Shown: positions 46,129 through 55,056 of the stretch, piece after piece
Position numbering within the stretch: position 1 is the first letter of the stretch
Layout of the letters: every line of letters begins with the position of its first letter
Notes under the pieces: model-generated
Databases searched by the model: none
What the model was told of the DNA's origin: nothing
What the model saw: only the letters and a program-made list of their open reading frames with translations
Assembly: GCA_000961655.1 (NCBI GenBank)
Contig: LADR01000039.1
Location: forward strand, 62,001-126,000
Direction of reading: 5' to 3'
DNA from: Desulfatitalea sp. BRH_c12
GTDB lineage: Bacteria; Desulfobacterota; Desulfobacteria; Desulfobacterales; Desulfosarcinaceae
DNA: 64,000 nucleotides
Program-made: the position numbers and the translations under genes

Positions 46129-48057
46129 ATGTCGAGCGATGAAGGTGCCGCCGTCGAAAATGGTCATTCGCTCCTGACGTCGGACGATGTCTATCTGTTC
46201 AATGAAGGCAACCATTTTCGCCTGTATGAAAAGCTGGGTGCCCATGTGTCCACTCGCAACAGCCGCCAGGGTGTGCATTTTGCCGTGTGGGCGCCCAATG
46301 CGGAACATGTCGGCGTCATGGGCACATTCAACGGCTGGGACAAGAGCGCCCATCCTTTGCGTCAGCGCGAAAATTCGGGGATCTGGGAGGGTTTTATTGC
46401 CGGTCTGCCGCCGGGCACGGCGTATAAATATCACGTGCGTTCGCGATTCAGGGCATACCAGGCGGACAAGACCGATCCATTCGCCTTTTTCAACGAGCTG
46501 TCACCCCAGACTGCCTCGGTGGTGTGGGACCTGTCTTATACCTGGGACGATCAGGGCTGGATGGAAAAGCGGCGCCAGCACAACAGCTTGTCGGCGCCGC
46601 TGTCGATTTACGAAATGCACGTGGGTTCCTGGATGCGCGTCCCCGAAGAGGGCGACCGACCGCTGACCTGGCGCGAAATGGCACCGCGGCTGATCGCCTA
46701 CCTGCACCAGATGGGGTTTACCCACGTGGAGTTTCTACCCATCATGGAGCACCCCTTTTACGGCAGCTGGGGGTATCAGTGCCTGGGCTACTTTTCTCCG
46801 ACCAGTCGCTACGGCACACCCCAGGATTTAATGTACCTGATCGATCAACTGCATCAGAACGACATCGGGGTCATCCTCGACTGGGTGCCCTCGCACTTCC
46901 CGTCCGATGAGCATGGCCTGGGCTACTTCGACGGCACGCACCTGTTCGAACACGAAGATACACGCAAAGGGTTCCACCCGGACTGGAACAGCTATATTTT
47001 TAATTATGGGCGCAACGAGGTGCGCAGCTTTTTGATCAGCAGCGCCCTTTTTTGGTTCGACAAATATCATGTCGATGCCTTCCGCGTGGATGCCGTGGCC
47101 TCGATGCTCTACCTGGATTATTCGCGCCGGGAGGGGGAGTGGATTCCCAATGAATTCGGCGGGCGCGAGAACCTGGAGGCCATCGCTCTCCTGCAGCGCT
47201 TCAACATCGAAGTCCACCAGAATTATCCGGATGTGTTGACCGTGGCCGAAGAGTCCACGGCCTGGCCCCAGGTATCCCGGCCGGTGTATATCGGCGGGTT
47301 GGGTTTCGACATGAAATGGGACATGGGCTGGATGCACGATACGCTGGCGTACATGACCCAGGACCCGGTCCATCGCAGCTATCATCATAACCGTCTGACT
47401 TTCCGAATGATCTACGCCTTCCACGAAAACTATGTGCTCCCGCTGTCGCATGACGAAGTCGTGCATGGCAAAGGTGCGTTGTGGCAGAATATGCCCGGCG
47501 ATGAATGGCAAAAAAACGCCAACCTGCGTTTGTTGCTGGGCTACATGTATGCCCAGCCCGGCAAGAAGCTGCTTTTCATGGGCACTGAATTCGGCCAACG
47601 TCAGGAGTGGTCGCACGAACGCAGCCTGGACTGGCACCTGCTGGAGCAGTCTGGACATCGCGGCATTCAGCGCTGGCTGGAAGATCTGAACCAGTTCTAT
47701 CGAAGCCATCCGGCCATGCACCTGCGCGATTTTTCCTCCGATGGCTTTGCCTGGATCGACTGCAACGACGCGCCGCAATCCACCCTGAGCTGGCTGCGCC
47801 GCGGTCCCGGGCCGGGCCAGGAGGTCGTCATCGTTTGCAACTTCACCCCGGTGCCACGCCATAACTACCGGGTGGGCGTTCCCCACGAGGGGGTCTGGCG
47901 CGAGCGCCTCAACAGCGATGCCCGTCATTACGGCGGCAGCAACCTGGGCAGCCTGGGAGAACTGGATGCCACCCCCGTGCCTCAGCACGGTCACCCTTAC
48001 TCTTTGAACTTGCTGCTGCCACCGCTGGCCATCGTGCTTTTCTCTCAGGGAGAATAA
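46129..48057 (+). CDS. glgB: 1,4-alpha-glucan branching enzyme GlgB
   Basis: 642 aa from the ATG at 46129, with GAGAGGG 7 bases upstream; the frame is open back into treS but the family N-terminus starts after this ATG. An N-terminal CBM48 domain (FAVWAPNAEHVGVMGTFNGWD) precedes the GH13_9 barrel with nucleophile D321 (FRVDAV) and acid/base E374 (VAEEST), spaced as in E. coli GlgB. It adds alpha-1,6 branches to the glucan made by GlgE. The absence of the extra N1 domain accounts for the shorter length than E. coli (728 aa). Confidence 0.95.
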   Translation: MSSDEGAAVENGHSLLTSDDVYLFNEGNHFRLYEKLGAHVSTRNSRQGVHFAVWAPNAEHVGVMGTFNGWDKSAHPLRQRENSGIWEGFIAGLPPGTAYKYHVRSRFRAYQADKTDPFAFFNELSPQTASVVWDLSYTWDDQGWMEKRRQHNSLSAPLSIYEMHVGSWMRVPEEGDRPLTWREMAPRLIAYLHQMGFTHVEFLPIMEHPFYGSWGYQCLGYFSPTSRYGTPQDLMYLIDQLHQNDIGVILDWVPSHFPSDEHGLGYFDGTHLFEHEDTRKGFHPDWNSYIFNYGRNEVRSFLISSALFWFDKYHVDAFRVDAVASMLYLDYSRREGEWIPNEFGGRENLEAIALLQRFNIEVHQNYPDVLTVAEESTAWPQVSRPVYIGGLGFDMKWDMGWMHDTLAYMTQDPVHRSYHHNRLTFRMIYAFHENYVLPLSHDEVVHGKGALWQNMPGDEWQKNANLRLLLGYMYAQPGKKLLFMGTEFGQRQEWSHERSLDWHLLEQSGHRGIQRWLEDLNQFYRSHPAMHLRDFSSDGFAWIDCNDAPQSTLSWLRRGPGPGQEVVIVCNFTPVPRHNYRVGVPHEGVWRERLNSDARHYGGSNLGSLGELDATPVPQHGHPYSLNLLLPPLAIVLFSQGE

Positions 48058-48058
48058 C

Positions 48059-49288
48059 GTGAATATTTTGCTTTTGACCAATGAGTACCCTCCCAACATA
48101 TACGGGGGCGCGGGTGTTCATGTCGATCACTTGAGTCGCGAACTATTGCGCATTGACCAGGGGCAACATCGGCTCCAGATACTATGCTTCGGCGAACAAT
48201 CGCCTGCCGCGCCGCCCGCTGAGGTGAGCGCCGTGGCCGGTCCCAATGCCATGTTCCGCGATTTGCGGCACGCCTCCTTTCTGGAAACCTTATACCGCAA
48301 CGTGGTGATGACCGGCATGATTGGCGAAGCCGACCTGATCCACTGTCATACCTGGTACACATATCTGGCCGGTTGCTTGCTCAAGCAAGTCCTGGACGCG
48401 CCCCTGGTGGTGACCCTGCACTCTCTGGAGCCGCATCGCCCCTGGAAAAAAGAGCAACTCGGCAGTGCGTATCATGCCACCTCCTGGCTGGAAAAAACCG
48501 CTTTGCTCAACGCGGATGGCATCATAGCCGTATCCAAGGCCATGCGGCACGATGCATTGTCTCTGTATGCGATCGATCCGCAACGTCTGCGGATTATTTA
48601 TAACGGGATCGACCCGCATCGCTATACGGTGGTCGAGCGCCCCGACATTCTGGCCCGTTACGGGATCGACCCTTCCCGACCTTATGTTCTGTTCGTCGGC
48701 CGCATTACGCGTCAGAAGGGGATTTTGCACCTGGTCAATGCGCTGCCCCTGCTGGACGAGGGCGTTCAGGTCGTGCTGTGCGCCGGCGCACCCGATACCG
48801 AAGACATCCGTCGGGAGATGCACGCACGGGTTGAAGAGGCCCGTCAAAAAACGACCAACCCGATCCTCTGGATTTCGAAAATGGTGCCCGAAGAGGCGTT
48901 GGCTGCCCTGTACAGCCATGCCGCGCTTTTCGTCTGTCCCTCGGTCTACGAGCCGTTCGGCATCATCAATCTCGAGGCCATGGCATGCGCCACGCCAGTG
49001 GTGGCGGCCGCCGTGGGGGGCATACCCGAGGTGGTGGTCGACGGCGAAACAGGACTGCTGGTGCCCTTCGAGCCGGTCGGCAACGGCCTGTCCGATCCCT
49101 TGCAGCCCGATAAATATGCTCGCGATCTGGCCGGGGCGATCAACACGCTCATGCGCGATCCGCAAAGAAGAAGGCACATGGGCGCCGCCGCCCGCAGGCG
49201 GGTGGAAGCCCATTTCGGCTGGAATCGCATCGCCGAACAAACCGTGCATGTCTACGAAGAAGTGGTCCGGCAGCATATCCGCAAGTAG
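48059..49288 (+). CDS. GT4 glycosyltransferase, GlgM/GlgA-like (maltose-1-phosphate synthase)
   Basis: 409 aa from a GTG one base after the glgB stop. The N-terminus LTNEYPPNIYGGAGVHVDHL is the ADP-glucose-type glucan synthase motif, and the C-terminal half has VGRITRQKG and the VYEPFGIINLEAMACATPVVA nucleotide-sugar site. The short GT4 form (TIGR02149-like) is now known in actinobacteria as GlgM, which joins ADP-glucose and glucose-1-phosphate to maltose-1-phosphate, the GlgE substrate. That role fits the neighbours; a classical GlgA activity cannot be excluded. Confidence 0.85.
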   Translation: MNILLLTNEYPPNIYGGAGVHVDHLSRELLRIDQGQHRLQILCFGEQSPAAPPAEVSAVAGPNAMFRDLRHASFLETLYRNVVMTGMIGEADLIHCHTWYTYLAGCLLKQVLDAPLVVTLHSLEPHRPWKKEQLGSAYHATSWLEKTALLNADGIIAVSKAMRHDALSLYAIDPQRLRIIYNGIDPHRYTVVERPDILARYGIDPSRPYVLFVGRITRQKGILHLVNALPLLDEGVQVVLCAGAPDTEDIRREMHARVEEARQKTTNPILWISKMVPEEALAALYSHAALFVCPSVYEPFGIINLEAMACATPVVAAAVGGIPEVVVDGETGLLVPFEPVGNGLSDPLQPDKYARDLAGAINTLMRDPQRRRHMGAAARRRVEAHFGWNRIAEQTVHVYEEVVRQHIRK

Positions 49289-49484
49289 CCGGTGCGGCAA
49301 TGCGAACTTAGGGTTTCCGGGAGCAGCGTATGCACGATCGGCCGTATTTAAAGACCGGCTTGGGCGAAGTACAAAAACGAAAAGAGATCAGTGATCCTTT
49401 ACCCTTTACACTTGACACTTCGCCTGAGGTCACTTGAAGCGAACCGGATAACCGATAAATCCAAATCAACGTAAGGAAAAAACA

Positions 49485-51941
49485 ATGCCCTTACCGCCTT
49501 TGTCACCGGATCGTCTATATAACCGGTGCGATCTTGATTCACTTCGATTCGAGACCACCGATGACCTGCAACCCCTTGAAGGGCCTATCGGTCAGCCCAG
49601 AGCCGCGGAGGCGCTGCGCTTCGGTATCGGGATGAACCGGCGCGGATACAATATCTTCGCTTTGGGGGAACAGGGCACCGGAAAGCATACCCTGATCCGC
49701 AACGTATTGAGCAGTCGCGCCCAAAACGAAGAAGTGCCGTCCGACGTATGCTACGTCAACAACTTCGAAGATGGTCATAAACCGCGTATGTTGATCTTGC
49801 CTGCCGGCCACGGTAAACGTTTTGAAAAGGAGATGCGCCAACTTGTCGCCAATGTACGTCGGGCCTTGCGAGCGGCCTTTGAAAACGAAGATTACCAAAA
49901 CCGACGTCAATCGATGCATTTGGAATTTCAAGAGCGCCAGCAGAAGAGTTTTGAAACCCTGCAGAACAGGGCCGCCGAAGCAGGCCTGACACTCATGCGC
50001 ACGCCCGCCGGGCTGACTTTTGCACCGACGCGCGATCAGGAAGTGCTTTCAGCCGAAGAATACGAAAAACTTCCGGTCGAAGAGCGCCAGCGGATCGAAG
50101 AGAAGATTCAGACACTGCAGAAGCAGGCCGGCAAATTTTTGCAGCAGCTGCCCCTGTGGCAAAGAGAAATCGCTGAAAAACAGAAGGCGCTGGACCGCCA
50201 GGTAAGCCAGTTCGCCGTAGCACCGGTGATCGGTGAACTCGGCAGCAAGTACGCCAACCAAGCCGGCGTTGCGGATTACCTCACTGCAGTGGAAAAGGAT
50301 ATCAACGACAATATGCAACTATTTCTGGAATCAGGCGATAGCGAACAGACCCAGATCCAGAAGATGGTTCAACAACGCATGGGCGCCTCCTTTTCCATGC
50401 AGGGCGCCGGCGGCGATGCCGAGTCTCCGGCATTGCGCCGCTACAAAGTCAATATCCTGGTCGACAATGGCGGGCAGAAGGGCGCGCCGGTGGTGTACGA
50501 GGAAAATCCGACCTACGAAAATCTGGCCGGTAGAGTCGAACACCTGGCTCAAATGGGCGCTCTGGTCACCGATTTTGGCATGATTCGCGGTGGGGCGCTG
50601 CACCGGGCCAATGGTGGTTATCTGATCCTGGACGCGCTCAAAGTGTTGCAAATGCCTTTTGGCTGGGAAGGGCTCAAGCGTGCGCTGCGTTCGGGAGAGA
50701 TCAAGATTGAATCCATCGGCCAGATGTATGGTATGATCGCCACCATATCTTTGGAACCGGAGCCGGTGCCGCTGCACGTCAAGGTGGTGCTCATCGGGCT
50801 GCCGATGATTTACTATCTTTTGCGCCGCCACGACCCTGAATTTGGTGAGCTCTTTAAGGTGGCGGCCGATTTTTCGGACAGCCTGCAGCGCAGTGACGAA
50901 AATACCGAGGCGCTTGCCAGGGTCATTGCATCCGCGGTGCGCCAGGAGGGACTGCGTCCGTTCGAGCGCGGCGCCGTGGCGCGGGTGATCGAGCAAAGCG
51001 CACGTGTGGCCGGCGACGCCGCCAAACTTTCAGCCCACATGAACCGCTTAACGGATCTGCTGCGCGAAGCTGATTACTGGGCCGGTGAAAACGGCCGCCA
51101 CCGAGTGCGTGCCGACGATGTGCACCAAGCCCTCGAAGCCTGGACTTACCGTTCCGACCAGTTGCGCGAGCGTATGCAGGAGCAAATCGCGCGCGGTGTC
51201 ATTTTCGTGGACACCCAGGGTGCCAAGGTGGGGCAGATCAATGGACTGGCCGTCATTCAACTCGGTGATTTCATGTTCGGCCGTCCCAGCCGCATCACGG
51301 CCCGCATCGCCCTGGGCAAAGGCGAAGTGGTGGATATCGAACGTGAAGTGGCCATGGGCGGACCGATCCATTCCAAAGGGGTGCTCATCCTGGCCGGGTA
51401 TCTGGGCGCACGCTATGCCTTCGATCAGCCCCTGTCCTTGTCGGCCAGTCTCGTGTTCGAACAATCCTACAGCGGAGTCGAGGGGGACAGCGCCTCCTCA
51501 GCCGAACTGTATGCGTTGCTGTCGGCGATCGCGCAGGTACCCATCCGCCAATCCCTGGCCGTAACCGGCTCTGTCAATCAGTACGGCCAGGTCCAGCCGA
51601 TCGGCGGGGCCAATGAAAAAATCGAAGGATTTTTCGATATCTGCCGTGACCGCGGACTGACCGGCGAGCAAGGCGTGCTGATTCCCGAGGCCAACGTCCA
51701 ACATTTGATGCTGCGCCAGGATGTGATCGATGCGGTGCGGCAAGAGCGCTTTCACATTCATGCCGTGCGGACCATCGATGAAGGCATCGAGATGCTTACT
51801 GGCCTGCCCGCTGGCGAGGTCGACAGCCAAGGGCATTTTCCCGAAGAGACGATCAACGGCAAAGTCTACCGGCGACTGACCGAAATGGCCCGTCAGCGCC
51901 TGGCATTTGTCAAGGCGGTTAGCTCCAGGGAGGAGGCGTGA
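49485..51941 (+). CDS. LonB-like AAA-fused ATP-dependent protease
   Basis: 818 aa. An AAA_32/LonB ATPase portion with the P-loop-like GEQGTGKHT (about 61-69) and a long coiled-coil insert (about 105-290) is followed by the Lon_C protease domain. The catalytic dyad is S669 (GDSASSAEL) and K712 (GGANEKIEG), 43 residues apart as in Lon. It therefore complements the LonA encoded at 22371. The substrate is unknown. The last gene in this run overlaps spacing with a universal stress protein, suggesting a stress operon. AAGGAAA precedes the ATG. Confidence 0.9.
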   Translation: MPLPPLSPDRLYNRCDLDSLRFETTDDLQPLEGPIGQPRAAEALRFGIGMNRRGYNIFALGEQGTGKHTLIRNVLSSRAQNEEVPSDVCYVNNFEDGHKPRMLILPAGHGKRFEKEMRQLVANVRRALRAAFENEDYQNRRQSMHLEFQERQQKSFETLQNRAAEAGLTLMRTPAGLTFAPTRDQEVLSAEEYEKLPVEERQRIEEKIQTLQKQAGKFLQQLPLWQREIAEKQKALDRQVSQFAVAPVIGELGSKYANQAGVADYLTAVEKDINDNMQLFLESGDSEQTQIQKMVQQRMGASFSMQGAGGDAESPALRRYKVNILVDNGGQKGAPVVYEENPTYENLAGRVEHLAQMGALVTDFGMIRGGALHRANGGYLILDALKVLQMPFGWEGLKRALRSGEIKIESIGQMYGMIATISLEPEPVPLHVKVVLIGLPMIYYLLRRHDPEFGELFKVAADFSDSLQRSDENTEALARVIASAVRQEGLRPFERGAVARVIEQSARVAGDAAKLSAHMNRLTDLLREADYWAGENGRHRVRADDVHQALEAWTYRSDQLRERMQEQIARGVIFVDTQGAKVGQINGLAVIQLGDFMFGRPSRITARIALGKGEVVDIEREVAMGGPIHSKGVLILAGYLGARYAFDQPLSLSASLVFEQSYSGVEGDSASSAELYALLSAIAQVPIRQSLAVTGSVNQYGQVQPIGGANEKIEGFFDICRDRGLTGEQGVLIPEANVQHLMLRQDVIDAVRQERFHIHAVRTIDEGIEMLTGLPAGEVDSQGHFPEETINGKVYRRLTEMARQRLAFVKAVSSREEA

Positions 51942-51943
51942 CC

Positions 51944-52789
51944 ATGGCCGCTGAACAGACCCCGATTCGTCGCATCATGGTGGCCCTGGATGCCTCGGCC
52001 ACGAGCATTTCGGCTTTGCGCAACGCGGTGGAACTGGCCGCGCGGCTGAAAGCCGAGTTGATCGGTCTCTATGTTGAGGACACCAATTTGCTGCGCCTGG
52101 CACAACTGCCCTTTGTACGGGAGGTGCGAACGTTTTCCGAAACCCTGCATCCCCTCGATGCGCTGGATTTGGAGCGTCAGTTGCGGGTCGAAGCGGCCCG
52201 CGTGCGCCAAGTGCTTGAGCGCATCTGCGACGAACGTCACGTGCGCTGCCGCTTCCAGGTGTTCAGGGGCGCCGTGGGCGCCGAGCTTTTGGCTGCGGCC
52301 GCGGATGCGGATTTGATGGTCTTGGGCAAAATAGGGCGTTCCTACTTTGGCACCAAACGTATCGGCTCGATTACACGCATGATCGTCTCCCGCCGCACGG
52401 GAATGACCTTGATCATGCAAAGCGGCGCTTTGCTTACAGTGCCGGTAATGCTGCTTTACGATGGCTCCGAACAGGCCCGCAAAGCCCTTTCAGTGGCCTC
52501 TCACCTGGCGTGGTCCCCTGAAGGCAGGCTGACGGTGTTCGTGGTTGCCGACAATCGCAAGGGCGCAGGGCGTCTCGAGATGGAGGTGATGCAGCATTTG
52601 CAGGACTATGGCGGCGGCGCCGACTTCCGGCTGCTGGTACGCGACGCGCTGGCCGACATTGCCCGCCGCATCTTGGCCGAAGGCGGCGGGCCGGTGGTGA
52701 TCCCCTGCGGGGTGCACGCCGATGATGACGGCGAGCGCCTCTGCACGTTGGTTGGCGAGATCGCCAACCCGGTGCTGTTGGTGCGGTAG
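51944..52789 (+). CDS. Universal stress protein family protein (tandem domains)
   Basis: 281 aa from the ATG at 51944, which is correctly spaced from GGAGG; a GTG at 51938 is too close. Residues 7-155 form a UspA domain (RRIMVALDASATS, ADLMVLGKIGRSYFG). The second half (about 165-281) is a diverged, degenerate domain with VPVMLLYDGSEQARKAL. It follows the LonB-like gene by 2 bases, so both are probably in one stress-related operon. Ligand binding is likely weak in the second half. Confidence 0.82.
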   Translation: MAAEQTPIRRIMVALDASATSISALRNAVELAARLKAELIGLYVEDTNLLRLAQLPFVREVRTFSETLHPLDALDLERQLRVEAARVRQVLERICDERHVRCRFQVFRGAVGAELLAAAADADLMVLGKIGRSYFGTKRIGSITRMIVSRRTGMTLIMQSGALLTVPVMLLYDGSEQARKALSVASHLAWSPEGRLTVFVVADNRKGAGRLEMEVMQHLQDYGGGADFRLLVRDALADIARRILAEGGGPVVIPCGVHADDDGERLCTLVGEIANPVLLVR

Positions 52790-52881
52790 CGCGTCGGCCC
52801 GATAGCCCGTTTTTCTGTTTGCCCGTTAGAGCGCCATTGCGTTAGCCGGTTGGATCAGCGGCCAGGCGAAAGGAGTTTTTT

Positions 52882-53313
52882 ATGAAATTGAGAAGCAGTG
52901 CATTTAGCCACAATGGACGGATTCCAGGCAAATACACTTGTCAGGGTGACGATGTCAGCCCGGAACTGATTATCGAGGATGTGCCCGCGGGCGCCCAGAG
53001 CCTGGTTTTAATCGTGGATGATCCGGATGCGCCGGGCAAGACTTTCGATCATTGGGTGGTCTATGACATCCCCGTGATTTCGCGGATAGAAGAGGGCAGC
53101 ATACCTGGTACCCAGGGGGTCAACGATTTTCGCAAAGGTGATTATGGCGGCCCCTGCCCGCCATCGGGCACGCACCGCTATTTTTTCAAACTTTACGCAT
53201 TGGACGAAACCCTCGGCCTGCCAGAAGGACTCGGCAAGGGCGATGTGCACAATGCCATGCAAGGTCATATATTGGCCGAGGCTGAATTGATCGGGCTGTA
53301 TGCGAAGCGTTAG
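52882..53313 (+). CDS. YbhB/YbcL (PEBP) family protein
   Basis: 143 aa. The signature blocks IPGKYTCQGDDVSPEL, VDDPDAPGKTFDHWVVYDIP and PPSGTHRYFFKLYALD match bacterial phosphatidylethanolamine-binding-like proteins, whose role is largely unknown. No signal peptide is seen, so it appears cytoplasmic. AAAGGAG lies before the ATG. Confidence 0.92.
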   Translation: MKLRSSAFSHNGRIPGKYTCQGDDVSPELIIEDVPAGAQSLVLIVDDPDAPGKTFDHWVVYDIPVISRIEEGSIPGTQGVNDFRKGDYGGPCPPSGTHRYFFKLYALDETLGLPEGLGKGDVHNAMQGHILAEAELIGLYAKR

Positions 53314-53315
53314 CT

Positions 53316-53353
53316 CCGTTTGCCCGTTTGCAGGTCCGCAAGCGGGCGAACGG
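53316..53353. terminator. Long hairpin between convergent ybhB-like and YIP1 genes
   Basis: CCGTTTGCCCGTTTGC can pair over all 16 positions (two G-U pairs) with GCAAGCGGGCGAACGG, loop of 6. It starts 3 bp after the stop. There is no U-tract, but the size and place suit a bidirectional terminator or mRNA end. Confidence 0.6.
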
Positions 53354-53367
53354 GGCCACCGTATTCT

Positions 53368-53907
53368 TCAGAGCGCCGGTGCCTGCTGTGGCGCGCCGAA
53401 CATGGCGAATACCAGGAACAGCACCAAGGCCTGCACGACCCATCCGATCAGACATACGCCCACGGCGCGCAGCGTACTGGAGTAATCCAGCGCCTCGCGG
53501 ACGGCGACCACCATGGCGGCCAGCATCCAGACGCCGGCGATAAAAAAGACGATCCCGGCAAGTCCGGGTATGATCCCCAGGACCCGCACGAGTCCGGGTG
53601 CGCTCGAAAAACCGATGGTGCGCAGCAATTGCCCATAGTCGGCCTGGGTCTGGGGTTGCGGCAGCAGTTTGGTACCGATGACGTAGGTCAGATAAGCCCA
53701 AAGTGCCCACCCCACAAGGGCGCCGACAATTCCAAAGACAAAACCGGACATCCCGCCTTGCGCCACCGCTCCGATACCGGCCGCAACACTTGCGAGCAGG
53801 ACCACCGCGATGGCTTGCCCCATTGCATTACGGTCGGCTTCGACCTCCCTGTACAACGCCGGCTGCAGCTTGGCAGCCCGGATCATTCGATCCACAAATG
53901 GATTCAT
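53368..53907 (-). CDS. YIP1-family membrane protein
   Basis: 179 aa from the ATG at 53907 behind AAGGAAGG. A soluble N-terminus with FVDRMIRAAKLQPALYREVEAD is followed by about five helices typical of the bacterial Yip1 domain (IAVVLLASVAAGIG, FVFGIVGALVGWALWAYLTYVIG). Function unknown. The C-terminus ends in a short Gln/Pro/Ala tail. Confidence 0.8.
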   Translation of the reverse strand: MNPFVDRMIRAAKLQPALYREVEADRNAMGQAIAVVLLASVAAGIGAVAQGGMSGFVFGIVGALVGWALWAYLTYVIGTKLLPQPQTQADYGQLLRTIGFSSAPGLVRVLGIIPGLAGIVFFIAGVWMLAAMVVAVREALDYSSTLRAVGVCLIGWVVQALVLFLVFAMFGAPQQAPAL

Positions 53908-54303
53908 AGCCTTCCTTTCTAAGTTCAAGCCGGCTTGGCCGGAGAGTTAAGTGCAAAGGGTTCAGCGGAGGTACCACTAAGACGTTTTGAAATATTTTCA
54001 GATTCTAATCACCTCGGCGATAAAGGGAATGGGCCTTGGGGCGTATTTTAGCTCGGGGGTGCAAGTATGTACTATGACATGCCTTTCGGCCCAGGCACGC
54101 AAGCAGTGCTCGGGTAACGCGGCCCATCACCCCGATCGCCGGATTGAAAATCCAAAGTTAAGTTGCCTGCAATGACAGATGGCCGTTGAAAGGTAGCGTG
54201 AAGTTGCGTACAGTGCTGTGAATGTTTCAAATTCGCGCCGCATCCCATCGATGTCGGCGGGAAATGAACATACAACGCGGGTTGCGATTGAAGCGGAACG
54301 ACG
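53908..54303. other. Intergenic region upstream of the amidoligase operon
   Basis: 396 bp between divergent genes. No repeat or convincing small gene is seen. A 62-codon plus-strand frame at 53987 is rich in Cys and Ser and lacks a ribosome site, so I do not call it. Both promoters should be here; none matches consensus well. Confidence 0.45.
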
Positions 54304-55017
54304 ATGGACGCCAAACTGCATTTTGAAATCCAGAAACAGCCAGATGACATTACCTGCGGCCCGACCTGCCTGCAGGCGGTCTATAACTACTATGACGACA
54401 AAATTTCGCTTGCCCAGGTGATCCGGCAGGTCAAGCAAATAAAGGGCGGCGGGACCCTGGCCGTGCTCATGGGCTGCCATGCCCTGCAGCGGGGATACCG
54501 CGCCAAACTGTACACCTTCAATTTGCAGGTGTTCGATCCGACCTGGTTTAACCTGAGCACAGAAGATCTCAAGGACCGCCTGGTCCGTCAGATGCGCGTT
54601 AAAAAAAATCCCAAAATTCACGCGGCCACGCGCGCTTACCTCGATTTTTTGCGTCTGGGCGGGACCATCCGTTTCGAGGACCTGACCACCCAGTTGATCC
54701 GAGGTTTGCTCAAGCGGTCGATTCCCATTTTGACCGGGTTGTCGGCCACCTTCCTGTACCGTACGGCCCGCGAGATGGAAGTCGGCAACACATTGGTCTA
54801 CGACGACATTCGAGGGGAGCCCTCCGGCCACTTCGTGGTCCTGTGTGGTTACGACCTGACCCGGCGCTCTGCCCTGGTGGCCGATCCGCTGCTGCCCAAT
54901 CCGATCAGTCCGACTCAGATCTACTCGGTGCGCTTGAACCGGCTGATCTGTGCGATTATGTTGGGCATCCTGACTTATGATGCCAATTTGCTGATTATCA
55001 CCCCGCGCAAGGGGTGA
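54304..55017 (+). CDS. C39-like peptidase of the amidoligase operon
   Basis: 237 aa. The N-terminus carries Q12 and C18 in DDITCGPTC, then H176 (SGHFVVLCGYD) and D194 (VADPL), the Cys-His-Asp triad of a papain-like C39 peptidase. No transporter or membrane helix is attached, so it is a stand-alone cytoplasmic protease. C39 enzymes usually cut after double-Gly leaders, but here the neighbouring ATP-grasp and GCS2 genes suggest processing of a ligated peptide or amide. Ribosome site weak. Confidence 0.78.
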   Translation: MDAKLHFEIQKQPDDITCGPTCLQAVYNYYDDKISLAQVIRQVKQIKGGGTLAVLMGCHALQRGYRAKLYTFNLQVFDPTWFNLSTEDLKDRLVRQMRVKKNPKIHAATRAYLDFLRLGGTIRFEDLTTQLIRGLLKRSIPILTGLSATFLYRTAREMEVGNTLVYDDIRGEPSGHFVVLCGYDLTRRSALVADPLLPNPISPTQIYSVRLNRLICAIMLGILTYDANLLIITPRKG

Positions 55018-55056
55018 CATAAAGATCCGGCGCAGCCGGTCTAGGAGGAACTGCTT

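Noticed and set aside
46828-48099. 423-codon minus-strand open frame
   Set aside because: Antisense to glgB; no domain and no ribosome site.
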